Assembly: GCF_000252165.1 (NCBI RefSeq)
Contig: NZ_BAET01000031.1
Span: 1 to 64,000 of the forward strand
Direction of reading: 5' to 3'
Length of the DNA stretch: 64,000 bases
Source of the DNA: Glaciecola punicea ACAM 611
Lineage (GTDB): Bacteria > Pseudomonadota > Gammaproteobacteria > Enterobacterales > Alteromonadaceae
Numbering within the stretch: the first letter of the stretch is position 1; each line of letters starts with the position of its first letter. The notes below the pieces were generated by a model that saw nothing but the letters and a program-made list of their open reading frames with translations, was not told the origin of the DNA and did no database searches. Positions 19,450-29,009 of the stretch are shown one piece after another. The position numbers and the translations under genes are program-made.

Positions 19450-20787
19450 ATGGCGGATCAACTTCCTAATTTGATTGAAGAGGTCGTCGCATGTGACGAT
19501 CTTTTACAAGACACAGGCATCGCTAATAGCATCGCCGCATCCGATCCGGAAAGCTTGGCATTATTGCTTGAATCGGTGCCATTAGAGCCTCGCTTAATAA
19601 GCTGGCAGCAAGTACCTAATGCCAAAAAACTAGATGTTTTAGTCGAAATGCGCGGCGATCCTCGCACCACCGTAATAGAATCAACGCCCAAAGAAGAATG
19701 GGAGATTATATTTCAAAATGTAGACGCCGAGCAACTGCTTGAAATATCTGATACGCTACCCAGTGATTTGCTAGAAATTGCCTTAGCCGCCATGGGCAAG
19801 CAGCAGCGGCAGTTTTTCCAAGACGCTAGCCAGTATAAAGATGAACAAATAGGACATTGGCTTAACCATGAACTTTTGGTGCTGCCAACTAATGCCAAAG
19901 TGCGCGATGGACTGCGCCTGTTAAGGCGAGAGCTACCCGACACCACCGAGTGCATATTTTTACTAAACCGCGCAGGTCAGTTCTCTGCCGCAGTAAAATT
20001 AAGCTCATTGTTTGGTGAACCCGACCACCTGCCATTAGTGGATTTATCTGAAGACTATATTAGTGTCGTAAAAGCCGACCAAGACGCGGTACAAGCAGCC
20101 CGTGAAGTGCAAACTAGCGGATATATATCACTCCCTGTGGTTGACGACGGCAACAAACTGTTGGGCAGAGTAGACATTGTGACCGCCTGTGAACTGGTTA
20201 ATGAAAACTATGAACGTCAAATCATGTCCTCGGCGGGCATGGATGAAGACGAGGATTTATTCTCGTCGGTGCCAACGAGTGCAAAAAAACGCGCAATTTG
20301 GCTGGGTATTAACCTCATGACGGCGTTTTTAGCCTCATGGTTTATTGGTTTATTTGAAGCAACCTTGCAAGAAGTTGTTGCACTGGCAATCCTTATGCCG
20401 GTTGTGGCCAGCATGGGCGGCATTGCAGGAAGTCAAACCTTAACCCTCATTGTGCGTGGGTTAGCATTAGGGCAGGTGACCAAAAGTAACCGCAAGGCTT
20501 TGCTTGATAAAGAGCTTAAAGTCGGCATATTAAACGGCTTTATTTGGGCTTTTGTGGTCGGCGCTATCGCCTACTTGTGGTTTGACAGCAGTTTGCTGGG
20601 CGTGGTGATAGGCATTGCTATTTTGTTGAATATTATTGCCGCGGCTATCACCGGGGTAATTCTACCACTTATCTTGTCGCGCTTGAAAATCGACCCGGCG
20701 TTGTCTGGCTCTGTCATACTGACCACGGTGACCGATATTGTTGGCTTTGTTGCGTTCTTGGGTTTAGGCAGTATATTTCTGCTATAA
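19450..20787 (+). CDS. mgtE: Magnesium transporter MgtE
   Basis: Mg2+ channel of 445 residues with the MgtE layout: an N-terminal acidic helical domain (about 20-150), a CBS-pair region (about 150-270) and five membrane helices after residue 280. The pore-helix motif is PVVASMGGIAGSQ, slightly different from the common GGNAGTQ. The family closes in high cytoplasmic Mg2+ through the N and CBS domains. The Shine-Dalgarno is weak. A decayed gene follows on the other strand. Confidence 0.9.
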   Translation: MADQLPNLIEEVVACDDLLQDTGIANSIAASDPESLALLLESVPLEPRLISWQQVPNAKKLDVLVEMRGDPRTTVIESTPKEEWEIIFQNVDAEQLLEISDTLPSDLLEIALAAMGKQQRQFFQDASQYKDEQIGHWLNHELLVLPTNAKVRDGLRLLRRELPDTTECIFLLNRAGQFSAAVKLSSLFGEPDHLPLVDLSEDYISVVKADQDAVQAAREVQTSGYISLPVVDDGNKLLGRVDIVTACELVNENYERQIMSSAGMDEDEDLFSSVPTSAKKRAIWLGINLMTAFLASWFIGLFEATLQEVVALAILMPVVASMGGIAGSQTLTLIVRGLALGQVTKSNRKALLDKELKVGILNGFIWAFVVGAIAYLWFDSSLLGVVIGIAILLNIIAAAITGVILPLILSRLKIDPALSGSVILTTVTDIVGFVAFLGLGSIFLL

Positions 20788-21102
20788 AGTATCCATTAGA
20801 GGCAGAACTAGCGCTTACAATCAGGCGATAATCAGTGAAGTTTGCGATACCGTCGTTATTCACATCACCCGGCATACGGGTTAAGGTTGCCTTGATACTG
20901 ATAAACTCTGTTTGCTACTCAAATCGAAGTCTTTGTTACCGCGAATCGAGTTAACTGAAATATCGGCCGGATGCAAGTGATGTGTATCAGTAAACGCTAT
21001 TTCAGAACAACTACCAAGACAGCGGCTGCTCTGCCACGTTTGCTCCCTATTCCAATTATCGGGCTTAATACTTTGTAGACCACTGGCGTTGCCGAAATGA
21101 AC
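20788..21102 (-). pseudogene. Decayed gene remnant with a dockerin/EF-hand-like motif
   Basis: Read on the minus strand, one frame runs from 21102 to a stop at 20881 and encodes protein-like sequence (VHFGNASGLQSIKPDNWN, then HPADISVNSIRGNKDFDL). Another frame then continues the theme with IKATLTRMPGDVNNDGIANF followed by TDYRLI. GDVNNDGIANFTDYRLI fits a calcium-binding dockerin or EF-hand loop (Asp, Asn, Asp and Asp at alternating positions). No start codon or intact frame spans it, so I read it as the frameshifted tail of a lost secreted protein. Parent family unknown. Confidence 0.45.
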
Positions 21103-21144
21103 TTAATTTCAGCAGGAGCTTTTTAGTGAGTTTTTACACTGTGA

Positions 21145-21705
21145 TCAAGCCTTGTCTTCAACAATACTCTTAGCGAACCAGTCGCTTAGCATTCTCTTTT
21201 CATACTCAAAGGGTTTGTTTCGTCCCGAAATGCCAATTCCGTTTAAATAGCTCATGTCTTTTAAATTAACCTCTTCACTCTTAATTACTGTGCCGTCTGC
21301 ATCAACTAGTTCATAGCTAAATTCAATGCGCGGAATATCAATGTTTCGCATTACCCGTATATCTTGCATGGAGTTTGAAAACCCCACAAAAGATGCTGGT
21401 TCGATTCGTCCAGCTAAATCGACATTGGTTACGGTCACGTTTAAGGTTTGCCCTGCTGGTAAATCTTCTGCCAGTTCGTCAATGTGTTTTTCTAATTGAG
21501 TAAAAACATGCCGACGAAACTTTGTACGTGAGGAATTCGCATCTCTTACATCGGTATACGACTTAGGCTCTACCCACGTTACCGACACTCTTTGCAGCTC
21601 ATTGTCGCTGATATAAACGTCTTCGCTTTTTTCTTTAGCACTTGCCGATAACGGCAGGCTTAAAGATAGTGCAGCTGCAGCACAAAGACTAATGTAAGTG
21701 TTCAT
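21145..21705 (-). CDS. DUF3016 domain-containing exported protein
   Basis: A 186-residue protein with a signal peptide (hydrophobic core then SASAK) and a DUF3016 domain, recognised by VSVTWVEPKSYTDVRDANSS and LNVTVTNVDLAGRIEP. Function unknown; likely periplasmic or surface-exposed. I moved the start to ATG 21705 from the longer frame at 21765 because AAAGGA lies seven bases before it and the signal peptide begins there. Flanked on both sides by decayed sequence. Confidence 0.8.
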   Translation of the reverse strand: MNTYISLCAAAALSLSLPLSASAKEKSEDVYISDNELQRVSVTWVEPKSYTDVRDANSSRTKFRRHVFTQLEKHIDELAEDLPAGQTLNVTVTNVDLAGRIEPASFVGFSNSMQDIRVMRNIDIPRIEFSYELVDADGTVIKSEEVNLKDMSYLNGIGISGRNKPFEYEKRMLSDWFAKSIVEDKA

Positions 21706-21839
21706 ACGTAATCCTTTGTTAAGGTGTAAAAATATGTCGTTGAGACCAAAAGAATAAGGTTTCAAGCGCTATCGTTGCAAACGTTGACATTACTTTAGAG
21801 ATCCGAGTCTGGTAAAAGTTCAGCGCTTTTAGTTTCTGC

Positions 21840-22123
21840 ACCAAATTTATGTAAGCTTGAGCCAAAGATATACGGATTTTTATCTTTTTGTACGCAATAT
21901 AATATATAAAATAATAAATAAAACCGCTTGATAGATTCAACTGAATCAGTTGCCTCAATATGTAGGCGACCTGATGCGGTATTGAGGCCATGTTGTTGCG
22001 CATGAAGCGGTCACGTAAAGCCATAGTTTTGCTGCGCGCAGTCGCCTCTATTACCTTGTTATACCAAGAAACGAGGGTAACTGAGACGTCCCCAAAGAAA
22101 TTTTTCGCAAAATCAGAGCGCAA
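21840..22123 (-). pseudogene. Possible remnant of a four-helix-bundle (S23/IVP-type) protein
   Basis: The 544 bases between the DUF3016 gene and ccoG hold one minus-strand frame with no good ribosome-binding site. Its segment ALRDRFMRNNMASIPHQVA resembles the FRDQ..RS..SVPSNIAEG core of four-helix-bundle proteins, though one residue longer. In a different frame just beyond, SVESIKRFYLLFYI resembles the next helix. The end at 21719-21840 is AT-rich and low in information. I think this is a frameshifted remnant, but the match is weak and it may be non-coding. Confidence 0.25.
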
Positions 22124-22249
22124 TATGACAATCAGGATGATTATTTGAATAATGGTGGAGTAATAGTTTGATCTCAGTTGACTTTTGTAATCTAGTTTTT
22201 GATATACTAAAGGCTAGCGTTAATGTATGGGTAAAATAGGCTGTATAGC

Positions 22250-23686
22250 ATGTCTGAAAGAATTCGAGTGAAAGATATCACACCAGTGAAAATTGAGAAG
22301 CCAACGGTAGAGATAACAAAACCAAGCTACTCAGCTCGAAGTAGGATTTATGTGCGTTCAGTGAAGGGCATGTTAGAAACAATTAGGCGTGTTTTTGGCT
22401 TTGTGTTCTTAGGTATATTTGCCATTGCCCCATGGATCCAATTTCGAGGCCAACAGGCAATTTTGTTCGATTTAGCCGAGCAGCGTTTTAATATCTTTAC
22501 CCTTACCCTTTGGCCACAAGATTTAACCATTTTAGCCTATATCATTATTGTCTCTGCCTTTGCATTATTTTTTGTGACCACCTTTGCAGGTCGTGTCTGG
22601 TGTGGGTTTATGTGTCCGCAAACCACCTGGACATGGATTTACATTTGGTTTGAAGAAAAGATTGAAGGTACACGTAACAAGCGAATAAAGCTTGATGAAC
22701 GTAAAATGGACGCCGACAAGCTAACGCGAAAAGGCTTAAAACACTTCGCTTGGGTGAGCGTAGCGCTGTTAACCGCGCTAACATTCGTTGGCTACTTCGT
22801 GCCTATAAATGAGCTTTTCATCGATTTCTTCACCTTTAACACCACGTTTTGGGTAGCTTTCTGGGTTATATTTTTTACCGCGTGCACCTATGGTAACGCA
22901 GGCTACATGCGCGAAATAATGTGCACTCACATATGCCCATACGCACGCTTTCAGTCTGCTATGTTTGACAAAGACACCTACACAGTATCGTATGACGCAA
23001 CTAGAGGAGAACAGCGCGGTCCGCGTTCGCTCAAGTTAAGCCCCGATGAAGTACATAAAAAAGGCCTTGGCGACTGCATAGACTGCAACTTATGTGTACA
23101 GGTTTGTCCCACCGGCATCGATATTCGTAACGGTCTGCAGTACGAATGTATTAACTGCGGTGCATGTGTAGATGCTTGTAACGGCGTGATGGATAAAATG
23201 GGCTATGAAAAAGGCCTAATTAGGTTTACCTCCGAGCATCAGCTTGCCGGCGGCGTAACAAAAGTAATGCGTCCTAAACTCATCGGTTACGCGGTTGTAC
23301 TAGTACTTATGAGCGCATTGTTAGTATATGATATTGTGTCAAGAGCACCTCTTGACGTAGATATTATTCGCGACCGTAATTCACTTTTCAGAGAAACCAA
23401 CGAAGGCTTAATTGAGAACGTATACACTTTAAAAATCCTCAATAAAAGTCAGTTAGCGCAAACATATAGCGTGGAAGTGCTTGGCTTAACTCAGCCTAAA
23501 TTTATTGGCAACAGCAGCGTTACGGTGAAAGGCGGCGGCGTATACACCTTGCCTATTAGTGTGGCGGTAAACCCTAATAACCTTGAAGAAGGCACGCAAA
23601 GGATTTACTTCAAAGTGACCACGTCGGTTGACGGTGACATAGTGGAAGTAAAAGAACGCAGCACATTTATTTTCACCGGTGTCTGA
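22250..23686 (+). CDS. ccoG: Cytochrome c oxidase accessory protein CcoG (RdxA/FixG family)
   Basis: Membrane ferredoxin-like protein of 478 residues needed for copper handling and assembly of cbb3-type cytochrome oxidase. Hydrophobic helices carry the redox motifs VWCGFMCPQTTW and CTHICPYARFQ. A cytoplasmic part then has two 4Fe-4S sites (CIDCNLCVQVCP and CINCGACVDACN), and a C-terminal immunoglobulin-like domain (IG_FixG) follows a further helix. No ccoNOPQ genes are in this window. Its last 8 bases overlap srkA. Confidence 0.94.
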   Translation: MSERIRVKDITPVKIEKPTVEITKPSYSARSRIYVRSVKGMLETIRRVFGFVFLGIFAIAPWIQFRGQQAILFDLAEQRFNIFTLTLWPQDLTILAYIIIVSAFALFFVTTFAGRVWCGFMCPQTTWTWIYIWFEEKIEGTRNKRIKLDERKMDADKLTRKGLKHFAWVSVALLTALTFVGYFVPINELFIDFFTFNTTFWVAFWVIFFTACTYGNAGYMREIMCTHICPYARFQSAMFDKDTYTVSYDATRGEQRGPRSLKLSPDEVHKKGLGDCIDCNLCVQVCPTGIDIRNGLQYECINCGACVDACNGVMDKMGYEKGLIRFTSEHQLAGGVTKVMRPKLIGYAVVLVLMSALLVYDIVSRAPLDVDIIRDRNSLFRETNEGLIENVYTLKILNKSQLAQTYSVEVLGLTQPKFIGNSSVTVKGGGVYTLPISVAVNPNNLEEGTQRIYFKVTTSVDGDIVEVKERSTFIFTGV

Positions 23687-24665
23687 CTTTACCTTTGAGG
23701 GACTTACCCCGGCGTTAATTTTAGATGCCATTGAAAGCCTAGATATATATGTGAGCTCTGGGCTACTGGCGCTTAATAGCTACGAAAACAGAGTGTATCA
23801 ATTCGTCACTGAAGATCACGGCCGCATGGTGGTTAAGTTTTACCGGCCTAATCGTTGGTCTACCGCACAAATACTTGAAGAGCATGAGTTCTCACTTGAG
23901 CTGCACGCCCTTGGTTTGCCCATTGTTGCACCCCTTAAGTTTAACGGGGAAAGTTTACATACCTTTTGCGGCTATCGTTTTGCCTTATTTTTGTCAATGG
24001 GTGGGCGTGAGTTTGAAGTAGACAACTTAGAACAGCTTGAAGGCATGGGCAGTTTAATTGGGCAAATTCATGCGAAAAGTGCCAAAAAGTCGTTTACGCA
24101 TCGCTTGGGAATAAGTGTCGCTGAGTTCTTGCATGATCCGGCTCACGCGCTCAAGCACAGTGAACTTGTGCCCTTTCACCTTCACCTGCCGTTTTTCACT
24201 ATTTTGGAACAGGTTTGCACCCTTGCTGAATCAAAATACACAGCTGCGGTTGCCAACATTACTCAAATTCGCCTACACGGCGATTGCCATCCCAGCAATA
24301 TTTTATGGCGCGATGGCCCAATATTCGTTGATTTAGATGACTGCCGCACCGGCCCCGCTATTCAAGATTTGTGGATGATGCTCGCAGGCGATATTAATCA
24401 ACAGCAAATACAGTTAGAGACATTAATTAACGCGTATAAGAAATTTACGCCCTTCAACCCAAGTGAACTTGCCTTAATAGAGCCATTACGCGCCATGCGA
24501 ATGGTGCATTACATGGCTTGGCTGTCAAAACGCTGGGAAGATCCGGCTTTTCCGCGCGCCTTTCCTTGGTTTGGAGAAGACAAGTATTGGGAAAATCAGA
24601 TACTCTCGCTAAAAGAGCAGTTCTCGGCGCTGCAGCAGCCTTCTATTCATTTGCCTTCATTTTAA
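23679..24665 (+). CDS. srkA: Stress-response serine/threonine kinase SrkA (YihE/RdoA)
   Basis: A 328-residue kinase of the aminoglycoside-phosphotransferase fold, closely matching E. coli SrkA throughout (LNSYENRVYQF, VVKFYRPNRW, IEPLRAMRMVHY). Catalytic motif LHGDCHPSNILW and metal motif FVDLDD are intact. It counters stress-induced death in E. coli. The start is GTG inside the end of ccoG, an 8-base overlap, so the two are probably coupled. In E. coli srkA is followed directly by dsbA; here yajD, rhlE and btuB lie between. Confidence 0.93.
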   Translation: MSDFTFEGLTPALILDAIESLDIYVSSGLLALNSYENRVYQFVTEDHGRMVVKFYRPNRWSTAQILEEHEFSLELHALGLPIVAPLKFNGESLHTFCGYRFALFLSMGGREFEVDNLEQLEGMGSLIGQIHAKSAKKSFTHRLGISVAEFLHDPAHALKHSELVPFHLHLPFFTILEQVCTLAESKYTAAVANITQIRLHGDCHPSNILWRDGPIFVDLDDCRTGPAIQDLWMMLAGDINQQQIQLETLINAYKKFTPFNPSELALIEPLRAMRMVHYMAWLSKRWEDPAFPRAFPWFGEDKYWENQILSLKEQFSALQQPSIHLPSF

Positions 24666-24730
24666 TATATCTTCGTATCAAAATGCCTTACTATCGTAGT
24701 TAATTCTTTACCAATGTATACGTCATAGCA

Positions 24731-25069
24731 ATGAGCAAACATACCAGTGGGGCACAAGCCTATCAAAAACAAGAACAAGGCTATCGCGACAAAGCCCTAA
24801 AAATGTATCCTTGGGTGTGTGGGCGCTGTGCACGCGAATTCGTCTACTCAAGACTACGCGAACTCACCGTGCATCACATCGACCACAACCATAGCAACAA
24901 TCCGTCAGACGGCAGTAACTGGGAGCTGCTTTGTTTATATTGTCATGACAATGAACATAACAAATACCATGAATTCGTGATGTATGGCGCCACCGCTGAA
25001 GAAAAAATTGAAGAGGCTACACACAATCCGTTTGCCGATTTAAAAGCTTTATTGAATAAAAAAAAGTAG
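24731..25069 (+). CDS. yajD: YajD-family HNH nuclease
   Basis: A 112-residue protein of the YajD group. The HNH core is VHHIDHNHSNNPSDGSNW, and two cysteine pairs (CGRC early, CLYC after the core) would hold a structural zinc. Family members are small chromosomal HNH proteins of unknown biological role. The start has only a weak ribosome-binding site. Base use is like its neighbours, so recent transfer is not suggested. Confidence 0.88.
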   Translation: MSKHTSGAQAYQKQEQGYRDKALKMYPWVCGRCAREFVYSRLRELTVHHIDHNHSNNPSDGSNWELLCLYCHDNEHNKYHEFVMYGATAEEKIEEATHNPFADLKALLNKKK

Positions 25070-25198
25070 TGTTGGCATGCACAAATTAAATGTACGCCAC
25101 TTAAGGCCCGCGTTTATATTTTAAACCCACCTTACCGATACTTACTTACTTACACAGCGTTAAATACACAACATTCGTTTCTTAAGGAATTTTCTTTT

Positions 25199-26458
25199 AT
25201 GGCATTTAGCACCTTAGGTTTGTGTGATGCGCTTTTAAAAACCATCGAGCAGCAAGGTTACACTGCGCCTAGCCCTATACAAACTGATGCGATCCCTGCG
25301 GTGTTAAGCGGGCGTGACGTGATGGCATTAGCGCACACAGGCACAGGCAAAACCGCTAGCTTTACTTTACCTCTGCTGCAGCTGCTTGCTACTGGTATAA
25401 GCGCGCAGCCCGGCCATGTTAGGGCCTTAGTCATTGCCCCCACGCGTGAGCTTGCAGCTCAAGTTGCACAGAGCGTTGAAAACTATAGCGCAAACATGAA
25501 TATTAGAAGTACCGCTGCATTTGGCGGTGTCAGAATTGAGCCGCAAATTTTCGCCTTAGAATACGGCGCAGACGTACTTGTTGCTACACCCGGGCGCCTA
25601 CTCGATTTACACAACAAGCAGGCACTTAACTTTGAGCATCTTGAAATACTGGTATTAGACGAAGCCGATCGCATGTTAGATTTAGGCTTCATTGATGACA
25701 TATTACGCATTCAAGCACTACTGCCTAATAAGCGTCAAACCCTTATGTTTTCAGCTACCTTTTCTAAAGAGATTAAAATGTTGGCTAAGAGCATGTTATT
25801 TAATCCAGTGGTATTAGAAATGGCTGATGCAACGCGCAGTCTTGACAACATTAAGCAACAGCTACACCCGGTAGACAAGGCGCGTAAAACAGATCTTCTG
25901 ATCCACCTTCTGGTGCAACACAAGTGGCCTCAGGCATTGGTTTTTTGCCGCACCAAACGCGGCGCTGATGAAATAGTGACAAAGCTTGAGAGCCTTGGTA
26001 TTAACGCCGACTCGATCCATGCAAACAGAACCCAGCGCGCGCGCACCTTAGCTTTAGACGGGTTTAAGAACGGCACCATTAGCGTGCTTGTTGCCACCGA
26101 TATTGCTTCGCGCGGTATTGATATAAGCCATCTGCCCTGCGTTATTAATCACGACCTTCCCTTTGTGCCACAAGACTATGTGCATCGTATTGGCCGGACC
26201 GGTCGTGCTAACGCCACCGGCCTCGCCATTACCTTGTTCAGCGAAGACGAAACTGAACAACTACGCGCGATTGAAGCGGTGGTTGGGCATACCTTTGCAC
26301 CAGAAATAGTCATAGGGTTTGTACCTACTAATATAACACCTACTAAAAAAACACCTACAAAGTCTGCTATAGATGAGCCTGAGTATGGAAATTTTGAGGC
26401 AGACACCACACCGCGGCGCTTTCGCAAGTCTACTGCGAATAAAAAACGTAAAAAATAA
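25199..26458 (+). CDS. rhlE: DEAD-box ATP-dependent RNA helicase, RhlE-like
   Basis: A 419-residue DEAD-box helicase. The motifs are in order: Q motif (SPIQTDAIP), Walker A AHTGTGKT, PTRELAAQ, DEAD in LDEADRMLDLGF, SAT, VFCRTKRGAD, ATDIASRGIDI and HRIGRTGR. A short basic tail follows (SANKKRKK type). Likely acts in RNA or ribosome remodelling. RhlE is the best subgroup match by length and core sequence, but subgroup assignment by eye is not certain. AAGGA precedes the ATG at 25199. Confidence 0.85.
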   Translation: MAFSTLGLCDALLKTIEQQGYTAPSPIQTDAIPAVLSGRDVMALAHTGTGKTASFTLPLLQLLATGISAQPGHVRALVIAPTRELAAQVAQSVENYSANMNIRSTAAFGGVRIEPQIFALEYGADVLVATPGRLLDLHNKQALNFEHLEILVLDEADRMLDLGFIDDILRIQALLPNKRQTLMFSATFSKEIKMLAKSMLFNPVVLEMADATRSLDNIKQQLHPVDKARKTDLLIHLLVQHKWPQALVFCRTKRGADEIVTKLESLGINADSIHANRTQRARTLALDGFKNGTISVLVATDIASRGIDISHLPCVINHDLPFVPQDYVHRIGRTGRANATGLAITLFSEDETEQLRAIEAVVGHTFAPEIVIGFVPTNITPTKKTPTKSAIDEPEYGNFEADTTPRRFRKSTANKKRKK

Positions 26459-26523
26459 ATAGCATCCACTAAGCGGCATTAAGTACTAGCACTTTCACAC
26501 AGTCCCTCTATAATATAATTAAG

Positions 26524-26772
26524 TCAGGTGCGAAACCTAATATTGATTTTTTTCAGCAGCTTAGCGTTTTGTTAAACGGGAAATAGGTGCAAAACCTATG
26601 CTGCCCCCGCAACGGTAATCAATTTTCTTAAAACACTTCGTTTATAGACAAACTTTACATTTACACTGGTGTGATTTATTCCACTGATGCGTCGTCCACT
26701 GTGGTTAACTGCATTTTTGCAGGGCTATGGGAAGGAATTGTAAAACATATTGTGAGCCCGGATACCGGCCTG
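26524..26772 (+). ncRNA. Cobalamin (B12) riboswitch upstream of btuB
   Basis: The conserved blocks appear in order: AGGTGC near 26526, ACGGGAAATAGGTGCAAAACC from 26576, GCTGCCCCCGCAACGGTAA, then GGGAAGG at about 26729 and GCCCGGATACCGGCC ending at 26770. This is the AdoCbl element, including the B12-box region. The expression platform is the T-rich stretch and the 140 bases before the btuB start. It should repress btuB when cobalamin is plentiful. Confidence 0.93.
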
Positions 26773-26915
26773 TCTTCAAAGCATGCAAGCTTTTCTTTTT
26801 GTTGGATAAGGCTTGGCATGTGAGCTGTTTTTAAAATCAGTGACGCTTAAAAAGCATAGCCTTTATGCTTTTACTTTTTATGTTGTGCTCGGGCGGAGCG
26901 CTTACAAGGAACTTT

Positions 26916-28832
26916 ATGAAAATTCAAACTACTGTGCTGGCAGCCGCTGTGCTGATCAGTCTATCTATGGGTGCGCAAGCGCAAACACAAGCCAATTCAA
27001 ATAAAAAAATCGAAACGATCCGTGTGTTAGGCACGCATGCGCCTATTGCGGTAGGCCAAATTGCCGGGTCGGTCACCATTATTGATGAAGCGCGCATAAG
27101 AGCATCGGGTGGCATTGGCATTACCGACCTTTTACGCACCGTCGCGGGGGTTAACATTGGCAAAACGGGCACTGCAGGTAGCTTAAGCGAAGTACGTTTT
27201 AGAGGCAGTGAAAGCAACCACGTTATGGTGTTGGTAGACGGTGTTGCTGTGAACGATGTTGGTCAAGGCGGTCTAACAGACTTTTCCCACTTACTGCTGG
27301 CTAATATTTCACGCATAGAAATATTAAGAGGGCCACAAAGCGCTATTTGGGGATCAAGCGCTATTGCCGGCATTATTAGTATAAGCACTAAAGGCGCAAG
27401 TAGTAATAAACTGCAAGTTAGTACCAATGTGTCTGCAGGCAATAAAAGCACCTATAGTGCTAGTGCTCACTTTGGCCAACAGTTAAGCGACTTTGGCTTT
27501 AAATTGAATACCTCTACCTATAAAACCGGCGGCGAAAATATCAGCCGCACAGGGTTTGAAGCCGACGGCTACCGAAATACCGACCTTAGTGGCGGCATAA
27601 ATTATACGTTTAGTGAAGACAGTCGCATAGACATAAGTGCGCGCATTCTCAATTATGAAACAGATGCAGACGGCTATGACTTTTCCACAGGCTTGGTTGG
27701 CGATGGCAATGTAGTGGCCCAGGGTGATCAAATTTCGCTTGGCCTTAACTGGCATTTTACACCACTTACCAATGGCCAGCGAAACGGCATTTATTCACAG
27801 CTTTTATCCCTCCAATACTCAAAGCAAGACACCGACAACTTCACCAACAACGCCTTTGACCGTATGTCGCAAGGAGAAAAGCTGCGCGTGTTGTGGTCGA
27901 ACCGTTTTGAATTTACGCCTAATAAATGGCTGAACATGGGGCTTGAAAGCACCAATGAGGATTTTGAGCAACGCGGCCCTGCCTTCACCAGCGGCCTGAA
28001 TCAAAACCGAAGCAACGACACGTGGTCGCTAGTAACAGATGGGATTTATGCCATTACCAATGCCCTAAGCCTAAGCGCTAGCTACCGCTATGACAACAAC
28101 GACGAATTTGATAACGCCGACAGCTACCGAGTAGGCGCCACGTATGCCGTTAACAACGACTGGCGCGTATTTGTATCGCAGGGCCAAGCGATTACAAATC
28201 CTACCTTTATAGAACGATTTGGTTTCTTCCCTAATTCATTTTTGGGTAACCCAAACCTTACACCCGAACAGCAAAAAAGCACTGAAATAGGAATAGAAGG
28301 TGCATTTAACAGTGTGAGTGTCCAGCTTAACTGGTTTAGCGCCAAACTTGAAAACGAAATACTCGGCTTTGTTTTTGTGCCCGCAACAGGCGAGTTTACC
28401 GCAGACAACGCAAGTGCAAACAGCAGCCGCGATGGGCTTGAGCTTAGCTTACAAGGACAGTTCAAGACCCTAACGTGGCAAGCACAATATAGCTATTTAG
28501 ATGCGTCGCAGGGTAATAGCATTGAACTTCGCCGTTCACGTCACATCGGCTCACTAAGCACGACTTATACAATTGATCAGCAGCATCAAGTGTACCTTCA
28601 GGCTGATTACACAGGCACTAAGTTTGATAACTTTTTCCCGCCTGCCGGGGCTGCTCAAATAGTCACGTTAGACAGCTATTGGTTGTTAAGTGCAAACTAT
28701 CAGTATACTTACAGCGAGCACTTGAGCGCGAGCCTGCGTTTTTCGAATGCGCTCGACGCAGAGTATGAAGATGTTTTTGGCTATAACACAGACGGCAGCA
28801 CAGTGCTTCTCAGCGTTCGATATAGCTTATAA
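26916..28832 (+). CDS. btuB: TonB-dependent vitamin B12 receptor BtuB
   Basis: Outer-membrane cobalamin transporter of 638 residues. Signal peptide (cleavage near AQA, residue 23), a TonB-box-like ETIRVLG near residue 35, a plug domain (VRFRGSESNHVMVLVDGV, GPQSAIWGSSAIAG) and a 22-strand-type barrel ending in VRYSL. The riboswitch upstream strongly supports cobalamin as substrate. I chose ATG 26916 because AAGGA precedes it and the signal peptide begins there; the longer frame to 26865 is an extension into the leader. Confidence 0.93.
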   Translation: MKIQTTVLAAAVLISLSMGAQAQTQANSNKKIETIRVLGTHAPIAVGQIAGSVTIIDEARIRASGGIGITDLLRTVAGVNIGKTGTAGSLSEVRFRGSESNHVMVLVDGVAVNDVGQGGLTDFSHLLLANISRIEILRGPQSAIWGSSAIAGIISISTKGASSNKLQVSTNVSAGNKSTYSASAHFGQQLSDFGFKLNTSTYKTGGENISRTGFEADGYRNTDLSGGINYTFSEDSRIDISARILNYETDADGYDFSTGLVGDGNVVAQGDQISLGLNWHFTPLTNGQRNGIYSQLLSLQYSKQDTDNFTNNAFDRMSQGEKLRVLWSNRFEFTPNKWLNMGLESTNEDFEQRGPAFTSGLNQNRSNDTWSLVTDGIYAITNALSLSASYRYDNNDEFDNADSYRVGATYAVNNDWRVFVSQGQAITNPTFIERFGFFPNSFLGNPNLTPEQQKSTEIGIEGAFNSVSVQLNWFSAKLENEILGFVFVPATGEFTADNASANSSRDGLELSLQGQFKTLTWQAQYSYLDASQGNSIELRRSRHIGSLSTTYTIDQQHQVYLQADYTGTKFDNFFPPAGAAQIVTLDSYWLLSANYQYTYSEHLSASLRFSNALDAEYEDVFGYNTDGSTVLLSVRYSL

Positions 28833-29009
28833 AATCATTTAAGCTTACTGGGATAGTAAGGCCGCACCCCTTTCTTGTTAAATATCTTGAAAATTGAGAA
28901 TACTTGCACCAAAGGGGCTGTATGCTATTGTATGGCAAAAATTAAGATAACACGCACTTGTGAAATATTTTACAGTCAATTTCGAGTCTAACAATTATAG
29001 GAATATACA

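Noticed and set aside
24731-25069. yajD HNH nuclease as part of a mobile element or defence system
   Set aside because: It is a stand-alone chromosomal YajD, with ordinary neighbours, no reverse transcriptase, intron structure or partner gene.
26524-26772. The B12 element as a novel structured RNA
   Set aside because: All conserved blocks match the known cobalamin riboswitch and the gene after it is btuB.
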